Positions 1-8,113 of a DNA stretch of 19,373 nt are shown in pieces. Positions within the stretch are counted from its first letter, which is position 1, and each line of letters opens with the position of its first letter. The stretch is from JBFEYJ01 sp041546305 (GTDB lineage Bacteria; Pseudomonadota; Gammaproteobacteria; Thiohalomonadales; Thiohalomonadaceae). The stretch covers positions 1 to 19,373 of the forward strand of contig JBFEWO010000041.1 in the NCBI GenBank assembly GCA_041546305.1. The letters are read 5' to 3'. The translations under genes were made by a program, and so were the position numbers. Under the pieces are notes generated by a model that saw only the letters and a program-made list of their open reading frames with translations, ran no database searches and was not told the DNA's origin.

Positions 1-541
1 AACCGAAATAGTGACCCACGCCGTTGATTACCCCTGCCGCCCAAAAGGGGATCCAGATCATCTGCACCGCCCAGACGCTCAGACCAATCGGACCGAACAG
101 CACCAGGTCGATAACCAGCATCAGCGCGATACCCAGGTAGGGGTAAGGGCTATACAAGCGGCGCTCCAGCCAGTCGTCCGGGGTGCCCTTGCCATAGCGC
201 TCCAATGTCTCTGTGTCATTAGCCTCCTGCCGATAGAGTTCGGCGCCACGCAGCAGCACCTCCCGTAAGCCCTTGATCTGGGGGCTATGGGGGTCGTCCT
301 CAGTTTCGCACTTGGCGTGGTGCTTGCGATGTACCGCCGCCCACTCCTTGGTCACCATGCCAGTGGTCATCCACAGCCAGAAACGGAAGAAATGGCTGAC
401 CAGGGGATGAAGTTCCAGAGAGCGATGGGCCTGATGACGGTGCAGGAAGATCGTCACGGCGGCAATGGTGATATGGGTCATGCCCAAAGTTATAAGAATA
501 ACCTCCAGCCAGGAGGAGGAAAGCAATCCGGTGAGTTCCAA
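1..541 (-). CDS. Fatty acid desaturase (DesA / acyl-CoA delta-9 type), C-terminus cut off by window edge
   Basis: Membrane-bound di-iron desaturase that would introduce a cis double bond into acyl chains at the cytoplasmic membrane. About 180 residues are visible. Two of the three expected histidine clusters are present: HRHQAH (residues 34-39, H-x4-H) and HRKHH (71-75, H-x2-HH). They are followed by the family stretch CETEDDPHSP; the third histidine box would lie beyond position 1. A hydrophobic helix spans about residues 12-32. There is no ATG upstream in frame, and the best start is TTG at 541-539. It has an AGAGG Shine-Dalgarno about 7 nt upstream, and the resulting N-terminus (MELTGLLSSSWLEV) fits what I recall of DesA-type starts. 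An in-frame ATG at residue 21 is the alternative but would cut into the first helix. The gene lies 124 nt downstream of the hydantoinase gene on the same strand and may have its own promoter. Family assignment is firm; substrate (phospholipid or acyl-CoA) is not determined. Confidence 0.9.
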   Translation of the reverse strand, partial: MELTGLLSSSWLEVILITLGMTHITIAAVTIFLHRHQAHRSLELHPLVSHFFRFWLWMTTGMVTKEWAAVHRKHHAKCETEDDPHSPQIKGLREVLLRGAELYRQEANDTETLERYGKGTPDDWLERRLYSPYPYLGIALMLVIDLVLFGPIGLSVWAVQMIWIPFWAAGVINGVGHYFG

Positions 542-570
542 AAGATAACCTCTTAATAATGAAGGGTAAT

Positions 571-607
571 TGGCAGGAATTGGCCTAACAACCGGTGCCC
601 CTGCCAA
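571..607. repeat. 8-bp inverted repeat upstream of the desaturase
   Basis: TTGGCAGG at 571-578 and CCTGCCAA at 600-607 are perfect reverse complements separated by 21 nt. The element sits 30 to 66 nt upstream of the desaturase start and downstream of the hydantoinase gene. No T-run follows on the minus strand, so a classical terminator is unlikely. An operator or mRNA leader hairpin for the desaturase is possible but unproven. Confidence 0.35.
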
Positions 608-665
608 GACTCATATTAAGACCGCAACAGGCAGAAAAAGTTACCCGCCTTACAGAAATAAACAA

Positions 666-2642
666 TCAGAGGCGAGAGTGGAGGACAAGATTACCGTAGG
701 GGTCGACCTGGCATCGCCAGCCCGGTGCCAACCAGGTCGTTGAAACCCGCTCAGTGATCAAAGCCGGCCCATCCAGCTCCTGCCCGGGCGCCAACGTCTC
801 CCGCGAACACACCGGAACCGCCTCATCGATTCCATGCAATGTAGTGAAATCCACGGGCTCGACCTTCGCACCGCCTTCCTGCTCTGTCAGGGGGAGTTGC
901 GGTTGAGGCCCCTGCAGTTGCAGGCGCAGATTGACCAGTTCCACCGGCAGGTCGAGCCGGTGACCGTAACGCTCCTGATGGGCAAGGTGAAAAGCCTCAG
1001 CGCTGGCTTCCACGCCTTCCTCTTTTCGCCAGGGAACGGTCAGGGTATAGGACTGCCCCAGATAGCGCAGGTCCAGGCTAGGCCGGGCAATAATCTCGGC
1101 TTGTACAGCACCTTCCTGAAGAAGTGAGCGCTCACCTTCGATTCTCAGTTCCGACAACTGACCCTCGATCTCTGCCACCGTCATACGCTTCAACAGTCCC
1201 TTTCGAGTTCGCGAGAGCTGCCGACCCCGTGGGGCGCATAACATGCCCAGAGCGGAGAGCACCCCGGCATGTACCGGCACAATCGCCTGGCGCATGCCCA
1301 GCGCCTCGGCCAGCGCACATACATGCAGGCCGCCGGCACCGCCGAAAGAGGTCAGGGTCAGCGGGCGAGGATCGATTCCACGTTGCACCGACATCACCCG
1401 AAGCGCACGGGCCATGTGCTCATTGGCTATACGAATCATCCCTTCAGCCGCTTCGTGCAGGCCGAGCCGCAATTGCTTGGCAACCCCCATCACCGCCTGT
1501 TCTGCCGCGGCCGGGTCGAGACGCATCCCCCCTCCCAGGAAAGCATCAGGCCGCAAACGCCCGAGCACCAGATTGGCATCGGTCACCGTCGGCTCCCTGC
1601 CGCCTCGACCGTAACAGGCCGGTCCTGGGGCGGCACCGGCCGACTCAGGCCCCACCTGCAACCCCCCCCCGGCATCGACCCGGGCGATAGAACCGCCGCC
1701 GGCACCGATAGTGTGCATGTCGACCATCGGCACCGATACCGGCCAGTGGCCGATATGCCCCTCGGCGGTCAATTGCAGTTCACCATCAATTAATGCCACA
1801 TCGGTCGAGGTGCCCCCCATATCGAAGGTGAGCAGCCGCTCCCTACCTGCCAGGGCACCCACCGACCTGGCCGCCGAGAGGCCGCCGGCCGGCCCTGAGA
1901 GCAGCATGTGTATCGCCTGACGTCCTGCCAGTGAGGCCTCAATGGTGTTACCGGAACTCTGCATCACTGAGATATTGGCTCCGGGCAACCCTGCCTCCAG
2001 GCGCTGAAGGTAACCTTCCACCAGCGGCCCCACCCAAGCGTTAAGCCAGGTGGCGATACCCCGCTCATACTCCTTATACTCAGGCAAGATGGCAGAGGAA
2101 CGGGAGACAAAGATCCCTTCAGGGACTGCCTCCTCAATCTCGCTCTCGAAACCGTCATCCAGAAAGGAAAACAGAAGGTTAATCGCAACCGCCTCAGGCT
2201 TGAGCCGCAATAACTCCTCCCTCAGTTGCTGCAGATCCGCCCTTGTCAGTGGCTCAACCACCTCGCCGTCGGCACCGAGGCGGCCACCGGTTTCCAGACA
2301 CAGTTCTGTTGGCACCGGTGGCTTGATCGGCGCCGGCTGCAGGTTGTAGAGTTCTCGCCGTGCCTGACGACCAATGGTGAGCAGATCCCTAAAGCCGCGG
2401 TTGGTAACAAAGACTGTGCGCACACCCTTTCCTTCCAGGGCGGCATTGGTGGCCACGGTTGAACCATGCACCATCTGTAGCGCCTGGATCAGTTCACCCT
2501 CAATGCCGAGCTCGCGCACACCTTGCAGGATCGCCTGCTCCGGCGCATTCGGGGTAGAGAGCACCTTGTGCACACGAAGCCCTTCACCGTCGTACAGCAC
2601 AAAATCGGTAAAGGTTCCGCCGGTATCTACGCCTAACAGCAT
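666..2642 (-). CDS. Hydantoinase/oxoprolinase family protein, subunit A (HyuA-like)
   Basis: A 658-residue protein of the ATP-dependent HyuA/5-oxoprolinase family, whose members open hydantoin or 5-oxoproline rings in the cytoplasm or form acetone-carboxylase-type subunits. Seen: an N-terminal ASKHA-like phosphate-binding motif VDTGGTFTD (residues 5-13). In the core domain there are DMGGTSTD (274-281), GAGGGSIA (313-320) and PGPACYGRGG (339-348), with the usual C-terminal domain to residue 658. The length is normal for a free-standing HyuA (about 650-700). The ATG at 2642 starts directly at the conserved motif. HyuA normally works with a separate HyuB subunit encoded next door; here the flanking genes are a desaturase and a divergent ABC operon, so it appears orphaned. 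The coding strand holds a run of nine G (1662-1670) encoding Gly325-327, a possible slippage site. The substrate cannot be told from sequence. Confidence 0.9.
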   Translation of the reverse strand: MLLGVDTGGTFTDFVLYDGEGLRVHKVLSTPNAPEQAILQGVRELGIEGELIQALQMVHGSTVATNAALEGKGVRTVFVTNRGFRDLLTIGRQARRELYNLQPAPIKPPVPTELCLETGGRLGADGEVVEPLTRADLQQLREELLRLKPEAVAINLLFSFLDDGFESEIEEAVPEGIFVSRSSAILPEYKEYERGIATWLNAWVGPLVEGYLQRLEAGLPGANISVMQSSGNTIEASLAGRQAIHMLLSGPAGGLSAARSVGALAGRERLLTFDMGGTSTDVALIDGELQLTAEGHIGHWPVSVPMVDMHTIGAGGGSIARVDAGGGLQVGPESAGAAPGPACYGRGGREPTVTDANLVLGRLRPDAFLGGGMRLDPAAAEQAVMGVAKQLRLGLHEAAEGMIRIANEHMARALRVMSVQRGIDPRPLTLTSFGGAGGLHVCALAEALGMRQAIVPVHAGVLSALGMLCAPRGRQLSRTRKGLLKRMTVAEIEGQLSELRIEGERSLLQEGAVQAEIIARPSLDLRYLGQSYTLTVPWRKEEGVEASAEAFHLAHQERYGHRLDLPVELVNLRLQLQGPQPQLPLTEQEGGAKVEPVDFTTLHGIDEAVPVCSRETLAPGQELDGPALITERVSTTWLAPGWRCQVDPYGNLVLHSRL

Positions 2643-2683
2643 TAAACGTCTCGGGTCACAGTTGTGGTGGGCTTTCGGAACTT

Positions 2684-2711
2684 TTGCATAAGCGGGAAAT
2701 CAATTTATACA
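2684..2711 (+). promoter_or_regulatory. Candidate sigma-70 promoter for the ABC operon
   Basis: In the 169-nt divergent gap between the hydantoinase gene and the ABC ATPase, TTGCAT (2684-2689) and TATACA (2706-2711) are separated by 16 nt. Each hexamer matches the consensus only partly, and the call rests on pattern alone. It would leave a leader of roughly 95 nt before the ATPase start at 2812. Confidence 0.3.
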
Positions 2712-2811
2712 GTAGAGCGCAACCGTTGTTACTTGCGCGTATGATACCGAAAACAACTTTAATAATCTCACGGCTCCTCCAGACCGGAGCAACAAAAAGA
2801 ACAGGGGTGTC

Positions 2812-3756
2812 ATGGAAAACGACTGCTTAATCAAGGTTGAACACCTGTCACGCCGCTACGGCGACAACCTGGCTGTCAGCAACGTCAGCTTCGAGGTAAA
2901 ACGTGGAGAGGTGCTAGGCTTTCTCGGCCCCAACGGTGCCGGTAAATCGACCACAATGCAGATGCTCACTGGCAACCTTGCGCCCAGCGCCGGCCGCATC
3001 ACCATCAACGGCATCGACATGCTGGAATGCCCCAAGGAGGCCAAGCTGGCGCTAGGCTTCCTGCCGGAACAGCCACCGCTTTACCGCGAACTCAGCGTCG
3101 ACGAGTATCTTACCTTTTGTGCCCGTCTGAACCGCATCAGCAAGCATCAGATTAATCGTGCGGTAGAGCAGGCCAAAGAGCGCTGCGGACTCACCGAGGT
3201 GGGCAGAAGGCTTATCAACAATCTCTCCAAGGGCTACCAGCAGCGGGTCGGCATCGCCCAGGCGATCATCCACTCACCGGATGTGGTGATCCTGGACGAA
3301 CCCACCGTCGGACTCGACCCCATCCAGATCCGCGAGATCCGCAAACTCATTCGCGAGCTCGGTGGTGAGCACAGCGTGATCCTCTCCACCCACATCCTGC
3401 CCGAGGTACAGGCCACCTGTGACCGGGTGCAGATCATCAATAAAGGCCAACTGGTCCTCGCCGACAGCATCGAGGGACTGACCCGTCGAATGCAGACCTC
3501 CAGCCTGGTTGCAGCGTTTCGTCGACCGCCGGCACTCGAACAATTACAGGCGATTACCGGTGTGCAAGCCGCCGAAATCCTGGAAGACGGTCGACTGCGT
3601 CTCAGCCACGAGCCGGAGCAAAACCCTGCCGAGGCACTGGTCGAACGGGCTGTGGCACAGAACTGGGGCCTCTACGAACTGACACCCGAGCGCCTCTCTC
3701 TGGAGGATGTCTTCGTCAACATCACCACCAAGGAACAGAAGGAGGAGGCCGTATGA
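2812..3756 (+). CDS. ABC transporter ATP-binding protein (GldA/CcmA-like)
   Basis: Cytoplasmic ATPase that would drive the ABC-2-type permease encoded immediately downstream. All ABC motifs are intact: Walker A GPNGAGKST (residues 39-47), Q-loop Gln87, signature LSKGYQQR (138-145), Walker B VVILDEPT (158-165, catalytic Glu163) and H-loop His194. The 314-residue length, with about 90 residues beyond the ATPase core, is typical of the GldA and multidrug/polysaccharide exporter ATPases. ATG at 2812 is preceded by an AGGGGTG ribosome-binding site. The 3' end overlaps the permease start by 4 nt (ATGA), indicating translational coupling. Assignment to the Gld-like group comes from the following GldG-like and DUF4340 genes; the cargo is unknown. 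Confidence 0.93.
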   Translation: MENDCLIKVEHLSRRYGDNLAVSNVSFEVKRGEVLGFLGPNGAGKSTTMQMLTGNLAPSAGRITINGIDMLECPKEAKLALGFLPEQPPLYRELSVDEYLTFCARLNRISKHQINRAVEQAKERCGLTEVGRRLINNLSKGYQQRVGIAQAIIHSPDVVILDEPTVGLDPIQIREIRKLIRELGGEHSVILSTHILPEVQATCDRVQIINKGQLVLADSIEGLTRRMQTSSLVAAFRRPPALEQLQAITGVQAAEILEDGRLRLSHEPEQNPAEALVERAVAQNWGLYELTPERLSLEDVFVNITTKEQKEEAV

Positions 3757-4505
3757 TGATCGCCACTCTCGCCGCGCGTGAACTGCGCAGTCTGTTTCTC
3801 TCGCCACTGGCCTGGACCATCCTGGCAGTGGTGCAGTTCATTCTCGCCTGGCTGTTCCTTGGTCAGCTCGATGTCTATATCGCCTACCAGGCGCGTATCG
3901 CCATGATGGAAAATCCGCCAGGGGCCACCGAGGTCATCGTCGCCCCACTTTTCTCCAGCGCCACCATCATCCTGTTGCTGGTGATCCCGCTGCTGACGAT
4001 GCGTCTGGTCAGCGAGGAGCGTCGTTCGCGCACCCTGCCATTGCTGTTCTCAGCGCCCGTCTCGATGACTGAAATCGTGCTCGGCAAGTACGTTGGTATT
4101 CTCGGCTTTCTCATCGTTATGTTGGGCCTCACTACTCTGATGCCGCTCTCCCTCCTCAGCCTCGGTACCCTGGACTTCGGCCTGCTCGCCTCCGTCTTGC
4201 TCGGGATGGTGCTGATGCTCGCGGCCTTCGCTGCCGCCGGCCTGTTCATGTCAACGCTGACCGCTCAACCTACCGTCGCGGCTGTCAGCACCTTCGGCCT
4301 GTTGTTGCTGCTGTGGATCATCGAAATCAGCGGACAGTCTGCCGGGGGGAGCACCGTCTTTGCCTACCTCTCGCTGCAGCGTCACTACGAAGCCCTGCTC
4401 AGGGGGCTCTTCAACAGCAGCGACATCCTCTATTACCTGCTGTTTATCGCCACCTTCCTGATCCTGAGCATCCGTCGCCTGGATGCCGACCGGCTGCAGC
4501 ACTGA
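3753..4505 (+). CDS. ABC-2-type permease (GldF-like)
   Basis: A 250-residue inner-membrane permease with about six hydrophobic helices (around residues 17-36, 68-84, 106-127, 134-166, 174-194 and 226-241). It has the family feature of an EER-rich cytoplasmic loop (VSEERRSRTLPLLFSAPVS) between helices 2 and 3. It pairs with the upstream ATPase; together they would form a homodimeric-type exporter. Two adjacent in-frame ATGs exist at 3753 and 3756. The GGAGGAGG ribosome-binding site at about 3741-3748 suits either, with slightly better spacing for 3756. Gene overlap with the ATPase and a 25-nt gap to the next gene place it inside one operon. Length and topology are normal for the GldF/ABC2_membrane_2 type. 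Substrate not inferable. Confidence 0.9.
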   Translation: MMIATLAARELRSLFLSPLAWTILAVVQFILAWLFLGQLDVYIAYQARIAMMENPPGATEVIVAPLFSSATIILLLVIPLLTMRLVSEERRSRTLPLLFSAPVSMTEIVLGKYVGILGFLIVMLGLTTLMPLSLLSLGTLDFGLLASVLLGMVLMLAAFAAAGLFMSTLTAQPTVAAVSTFGLLLLLWIIEISGQSAGGSTVFAYLSLQRHYEALLRGLFNSSDILYYLLFIATFLILSIRRLDADRLQH

Positions 4506-4530
4506 GTAAAACATAGGGATTCGAAGAACG

Positions 4531-5913
4531 ATGGAAGTCAGCAAAAAAAGTCTTCGCCAGATACGACTGCAAACCTGGACCTTCGTGGTCCTGTTTCTCA
4601 CCGTGGTCGGCCTGTTGGCCTGGCTCAGCACCCGCTACAACTATCAGGCCGACTGGACCACCAGTGGGCGTCATACCCTTTCCGAAGCCAGCGCCACGCT
4701 GCTGGATAAACTCGATGGGCCGGTCACGATCACCTCTTTCAGCCGACCTGACGATGTCTCTGGGCTGCGCAAGCGCACCACCGAGCTGGTCTCCCGCTAC
4801 CAACGACTGAAGCCGGATATTGCCCTTAACTTCGTCGACCCCGACGAATCCCCCGAGCGGGTGCGCGAGCAAGGCATCACCGTCGAAGGCGAACTGGTTG
4901 TGAGCTACCAGGGCCGCGAAGAAAACCTCCGAAGCATCGGCGAGCAGGCACTGAGCAACGCCCTGCAGCGCCTGCTGCGCAGTGGCGAGCGCCGCATCGT
5001 CTTCCTCGGCGGACATGGCGAACGGCGTATCAACGGCCAGGCCAATTTTGATCTTGGCCAATGGGGCAACCGGTTGCAGGAGAAGGGCTTTGTCTTCTCC
5101 ACCATCAAGCTCGGCACTGATGCGGTCATCCCCGAGGACACCGCCGTACTGGTGATTGCCGGGCCCCAGATCGATCTTCTCCCTGGCGAGGTCGCCCTGA
5201 TCCAGGGGTATGTGGCCAAGGGCGGCAACTTGCTGTGGTTCAGTGAGCCTGGCGGGTTGAAAGGACTCGAGCCGCTGGCGGAGCAACTCGGCCTGGAGTT
5301 TCTGCCTGGCACCCTGGTCGATCCCACCGGGCAAATGCTCGGTATCAGCAACCCGGCGATCATCGTGGTCGCAGAATACCCGCAACACCCGGTTTGCGAA
5401 GAGCTATCCACGTTGACACTCTTCCCCGAAGCCCATGCCATCGAAAATCACGACAAGGACGGCTGGCAAGCAACCGCCCTACTGCGCAGCCTGCCACGCA
5501 GCTGGTCCGAAACCGGCCCCCTCGAGGGCTCTATCGACTTTGATGCTGACAGTGATGTTGCCGGCCCGTTGACCCTCGGTGTATTGCTGACCCGCGAGAA
5601 AGGCGGTGAAAAATCAGAGGATCAGACAGTAGAACCTGGCCGCACCCAGCGCATCGCGGTGATCGGTGACGGTGACTTTCTCTCTAACACCTATATCGGC
5701 AATGGCGCCAACCAGGAGCTGGGCGATCGCCTGCTCAACTGGCTGAGTCATGATGACACCTTTATGACCATCGCGCCGCGTACCGCGCCAGACACCCAAC
5801 TGGAAATCACTCCGGCGCTGTCTGCGGCCATTGGTTTTGGCTTCCTCCTCATCATCCCCGGCCTACTACTCGGTAGCGGCCTGACCATCTGGTGGCGGAG
5901 AAGAAAAAGGTAA
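4531..5913 (+). CDS. GldG-like ABC transporter auxiliary protein
   Basis: A 460-residue protein of the ABC-type auxiliary family (GldG / ABC_transp_aux). Seen: a short basic N-terminus, a transmembrane helix at about residues 15-33, and a large presumably periplasmic region that includes RIVFLGGHGER (155-165), a motif I associate with this family. A second helix at about 430-455 is followed by a basic WWRRRKR tail. In Bacteroidetes GldG joins GldA and GldF in gliding motility; in proteobacteria the same set occurs without gliding and its role is poorly defined. It lies 25 nt after the permease and 74 nt before the DUF4340 gene. It is complete and free of frameshifts. Family confidence is high, cellular role unknown. 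Confidence 0.85.
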   Translation: MEVSKKSLRQIRLQTWTFVVLFLTVVGLLAWLSTRYNYQADWTTSGRHTLSEASATLLDKLDGPVTITSFSRPDDVSGLRKRTTELVSRYQRLKPDIALNFVDPDESPERVREQGITVEGELVVSYQGREENLRSIGEQALSNALQRLLRSGERRIVFLGGHGERRINGQANFDLGQWGNRLQEKGFVFSTIKLGTDAVIPEDTAVLVIAGPQIDLLPGEVALIQGYVAKGGNLLWFSEPGGLKGLEPLAEQLGLEFLPGTLVDPTGQMLGISNPAIIVVAEYPQHPVCEELSTLTLFPEAHAIENHDKDGWQATALLRSLPRSWSETGPLEGSIDFDADSDVAGPLTLGVLLTREKGGEKSEDQTVEPGRTQRIAVIGDGDFLSNTYIGNGANQELGDRLLNWLSHDDTFMTIAPRTAPDTQLEITPALSAAIGFGFLLIIPGLLLGSGLTIWWRRRKR

Positions 5914-5987
5914 GGTTGAAAAGGTTTATCCCGTACTGCCTGTTCAAAGAATTACGAGACGATGACAACACATTCAAAACGACGACC

Positions 5988-6854
5988 ATGAACAAACGAA
6001 ACCTCCTAAACATCGGTCTGCTATTGCTTATTGGCATACTCGTGCTGCTCGTCATTTACGAGCCGGGCATTGAAGCGCCAACAGAGGATCCCTTACTGCT
6101 CGACATCAACCGCGATGTCGTCAGGCAGATCCGCATCGAACGACAAGGGCAGGAGACCGTGGCAATCGCGCTTGACTCACAGGGACGGTGGCAAATGAGC
6201 GAGCCCATTGCGATAGCCGCAAGCGATTATCGTATGAATGCCCTGCTGGGTATCACCGAAGTGAAGAGCCTCGGCAACTACCCCACCGACAGCGAGCACC
6301 TCTCCAGCTTCGGCCTGGCTACTCCGCGGGTGACTCTTACCCTGAATGGCCAGGTAAAGATCGCTTTCGGGGATAACACCGCACTCGATCAGCGACGCTA
6401 TGTGCAGGTCGGCGACCGAGTACACCTCATCACCGATACCCTCTACTACCACCTTATCGGCAACTACACCACCTTCATTCGTCAGGAGCTGCTGCCAGAA
6501 GGCAGTAGCGTCAGTGCCATCACCCTGCCAGACTTGGCTATTCGCTGGAAGAATGATCAGTGGCAAATCGACCCCAAACCAGAGGCATTTTCCGCAGATC
6601 AAATCACTCGGCTGATCGATGCCTGGAAATTCGCCAGCGCCATTCAGGTCAAACCGTATGACGGCAAGATCGGCGAGACCATCATCATAGAGTTCAAGGA
6701 CAGGGAGCAACCGCTTACCTTCCTCCTCACCGCCAGCAGCCCTGACCTGGTGTTGGCCCGACCTGAACTGGGGATTCAATATCATTTGGCGGAGAGTAGC
6801 GCGGAAGAGTTGTTGAAGCTGCCGAAATTGGAAAAGGCAGCAGTTAAGGAATAG
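5988..6854 (+). CDS. DUF4340 domain-containing membrane-anchored protein
   Basis: A 288-residue protein when started at ATG 5988. That start gives a normal signal-anchor N-terminus (MNKRN, then a hydrophobic stretch to about residue 20) followed by a soluble, probably periplasmic, domain. Repeated beta-rich units resembling DUF4340 can be seen: a DINRDVVRQIRIER segment, GRWQMSEP, and a second GRW-like copy in WKNDQWQIDPKPEAF. The frame is open back to a GTG at 5892 overlapping the GldG-like gene. That start would put 32 charged residues before the anchor and I consider it unlikely. Neither start has a good ribosome-binding site. DUF4340 proteins commonly follow GldG-like genes, supporting a shared complex. 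No catalytic motif recognised. Confidence 0.8.
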   Translation: MNKRNLLNIGLLLLIGILVLLVIYEPGIEAPTEDPLLLDINRDVVRQIRIERQGQETVAIALDSQGRWQMSEPIAIAASDYRMNALLGITEVKSLGNYPTDSEHLSSFGLATPRVTLTLNGQVKIAFGDNTALDQRRYVQVGDRVHLITDTLYYHLIGNYTTFIRQELLPEGSSVSAITLPDLAIRWKNDQWQIDPKPEAFSADQITRLIDAWKFASAIQVKPYDGKIGETIIIEFKDREQPLTFLLTASSPDLVLARPELGIQYHLAESSAEELLKLPKLEKAAVKE

Positions 6855-6861
6855 GTTTTGT

Positions 6862-6875
6862 GTCGCTGTCGCGAC
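6862..6875. repeat. Short hairpin after the ABC operon
   Basis: GTCGC (6862-6866) and GCGAC (6871-6875) form a perfect 5-bp stem with loop TGTC, starting 8 nt after the DUF4340 stop. It has no U-tract, so it would be a weak terminator at best; read-through into mutM is possible. Confidence 0.25.
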
Positions 6876-6933
6876 TCTTCAACAACCCTGTAACCTTAAC
6901 CCTTTAAACACAATTCCGATCAAAAAAACCCAA

Positions 6934-7749
6934 ATGCCCGAACTCCCCGAAGTCGAAACCTCCCGCCGCGGTATCGAACCCCATATCAAAGGCAAACCAG
7001 TCAGTGACGTCATCGTCCGTCACCACCAACTACGCTGGCCGGTGCCCCGCGGGCTGAAGGCAAAACTCACCGGCCACACGATCCGTGCCGTCTCTCGCCG
7101 CGCCAAATACCTGCTACTTGCTTTTGACCACGGTACTTTGATCCTCCACCTGGGCATGTCAGGCAGCTTGCGCATCATCGACGGCACACTCCCCGCCGAC
7201 AAACACGATCATGTGGATATCCTGTTTGCCAATGGCAAGGCACTCCGCCTGACCGATCCCCGTCGTTTCGGGGCTGTGTTATGGACTCGAAACGATCCGC
7301 TGCGGCATGAGCTTATCGCCCATCTTGGCCCCGAACCGCTGAGCGATGATCTTGACGGTGAATATCTCTACCAGCGCTCTCGTGGGCGCAAGAGCACCGT
7401 CAAGCAATTCATTATGGACGGCAAGATTGTGGTAGGAGTTGGAAATATTTACGCCAGTGAATCCCTGTTTCTCGCCGGCATCCATCCCAAACGTATCGCT
7501 GGCAAGATTAGTCACGAGCGCTACGACAAGCTGGCCGACGCGATTAAACAGGTGCTAGCTGCCGCTATAGAACAGGGAGGAACCACGCTACGCGACTTTG
7601 TTGGCGGAGACGGCAAGCCCGGTTACTTTGCCCAGAAGCTCAATGCCTATGGCCGGGAAGGAGAACCCTGTCCCCAATGTGGCACGCCAATTAAACAACT
7701 CGTCATCGGACAGCGCAGCACTTTTTTTTGTCCGAAGTGCCAGCATTAA
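6934..7749 (+). CDS. mutM: Formamidopyrimidine-DNA glycosylase (Fpg/MutM)
   Basis: Bifunctional DNA glycosylase/AP lyase of base excision repair, removing 8-oxoguanine and ring-opened purines. The mature N-terminus after Met removal, PELPEVE, supplies the catalytic proline (Pro2) and Glu3. Lys58 sits in RRAKYLL. The helix-two-turn-helix includes VGVGNIYASE. The C-terminus is a four-cysteine zinc finger (Cys246, 249, 266, 269) with the conserved QRSTFFC turn and Arg261. The 271-residue length is standard. The start is fixed by the invariant MPELPE, but no Shine-Dalgarno is visible upstream (the region is A-rich), so initiation may be weak or coupled. A run of eight T (7722-7729) encodes the Phe-Phe before the third zinc cysteine. 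Confidence 0.97.
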   Translation: MPELPEVETSRRGIEPHIKGKPVSDVIVRHHQLRWPVPRGLKAKLTGHTIRAVSRRAKYLLLAFDHGTLILHLGMSGSLRIIDGTLPADKHDHVDILFANGKALRLTDPRRFGAVLWTRNDPLRHELIAHLGPEPLSDDLDGEYLYQRSRGRKSTVKQFIMDGKIVVGVGNIYASESLFLAGIHPKRIAGKISHERYDKLADAIKQVLAAAIEQGGTTLRDFVGGDGKPGYFAQKLNAYGREGEPCPQCGTPIKQLVIGQRSTFFCPKCQH

Positions 7750-7927
7750 TCACGTGACTCGTCACACACCGGTCAGAGGGGCGAAGCCATTTTATGCACT
7801 TCTCAACGCCGTCATCATATCGAGTGAGGGAACATTACTTTCAATAGTCTGCAGCGCCCCTAAGGAGGAAAAGGCAACATCAGTTGCTAAACTAATGATC
7901 CGTCATTAATCACAAGGGGGCTCACCC
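7750..7927. other. Intergenic spacer between mutM and the small membrane protein gene
   Basis: 178 nt with no convincing gene. CATTAATCAC occurs at 7744-7753, across the mutM stop, and again at 7904-7913. AAGGAGG at about 7862-7868 is a strong ribosome-binding-like sequence with no plausible start at the right distance. No clear terminator was seen; GTGACTCGTCAC (7754-7765) is a small imperfect hairpin. Confidence 0.4.
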
Positions 7928-8113
7928 ATGGTCATAGAGGTTGGCGGTCTGTTGGGCCTGATACTTCTCACCCTGGTTGTCTGGGCCATTGTTAGCACGA
8001 TCCAGAGCCACGCCGGTACCGGCAAAAAGGTGCTGTGGATTGTGGTCCTGATATTAATTCCTCTGCTGGGTTTCATCCTCTGGCTACTCTTTGGTCCGAA
8101 ATCAATGAAATGA
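7928..8113 (+). CDS. Small PLDc_N-type membrane protein
   Basis: A 61-residue protein with two hydrophobic helices (about residues 5-23 and 34-55). They are joined by a short polar loop containing the recognisable STGKKVLW-like segment (GTGKKVLWIVV), and the protein ends LLFGPKSMK. This is the pattern of the PLDc_N (phospholipase D N-terminal) domain, which also exists as free-standing small membrane proteins. No catalytic HKD motif is present, so no phospholipase activity is implied. ATG 7928 has an AAGGGGG ribosome-binding site. Its 3' end forms one arm of an inverted repeat, and it converges with the response regulator gene. Function unknown. Confidence 0.8.
   Translation: MVIEVGGLLGLILLTLVVWAIVSTIQSHAGTGKKVLWIVVLILIPLLGFILWLLFGPKSMK

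Noticed and set aside
5892..5987. Upstream GTG start for the DUF4340 gene
   Set aside because: It overlaps the previous gene and adds a charged stretch before the membrane anchor; ATG 5988 gives a normal signal anchor.
7722..7729. Eight-T tract in mutM (and a similar tract at 14013-14020 in the DUF484 gene) as programmed frameshift sites
   Set aside because: Both encode conserved Phe-Phe in the right frame, and the out-of-frame products would only be truncations; no supporting structure seen.
7598..7909. 103-codon plus-strand open frame across the end of mutM and the spacer
   Set aside because: It overlaps mutM in another frame, has no recognisable domain and no ribosome-binding site; a shadow frame.
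7744..7913. CATTAATCAC repeated exactly 160 bp apart around the mutM–small gene spacer
   Set aside because: Only 10 bp and AT-rich, with no extension; no sign of an insertion or attachment site, likely chance.
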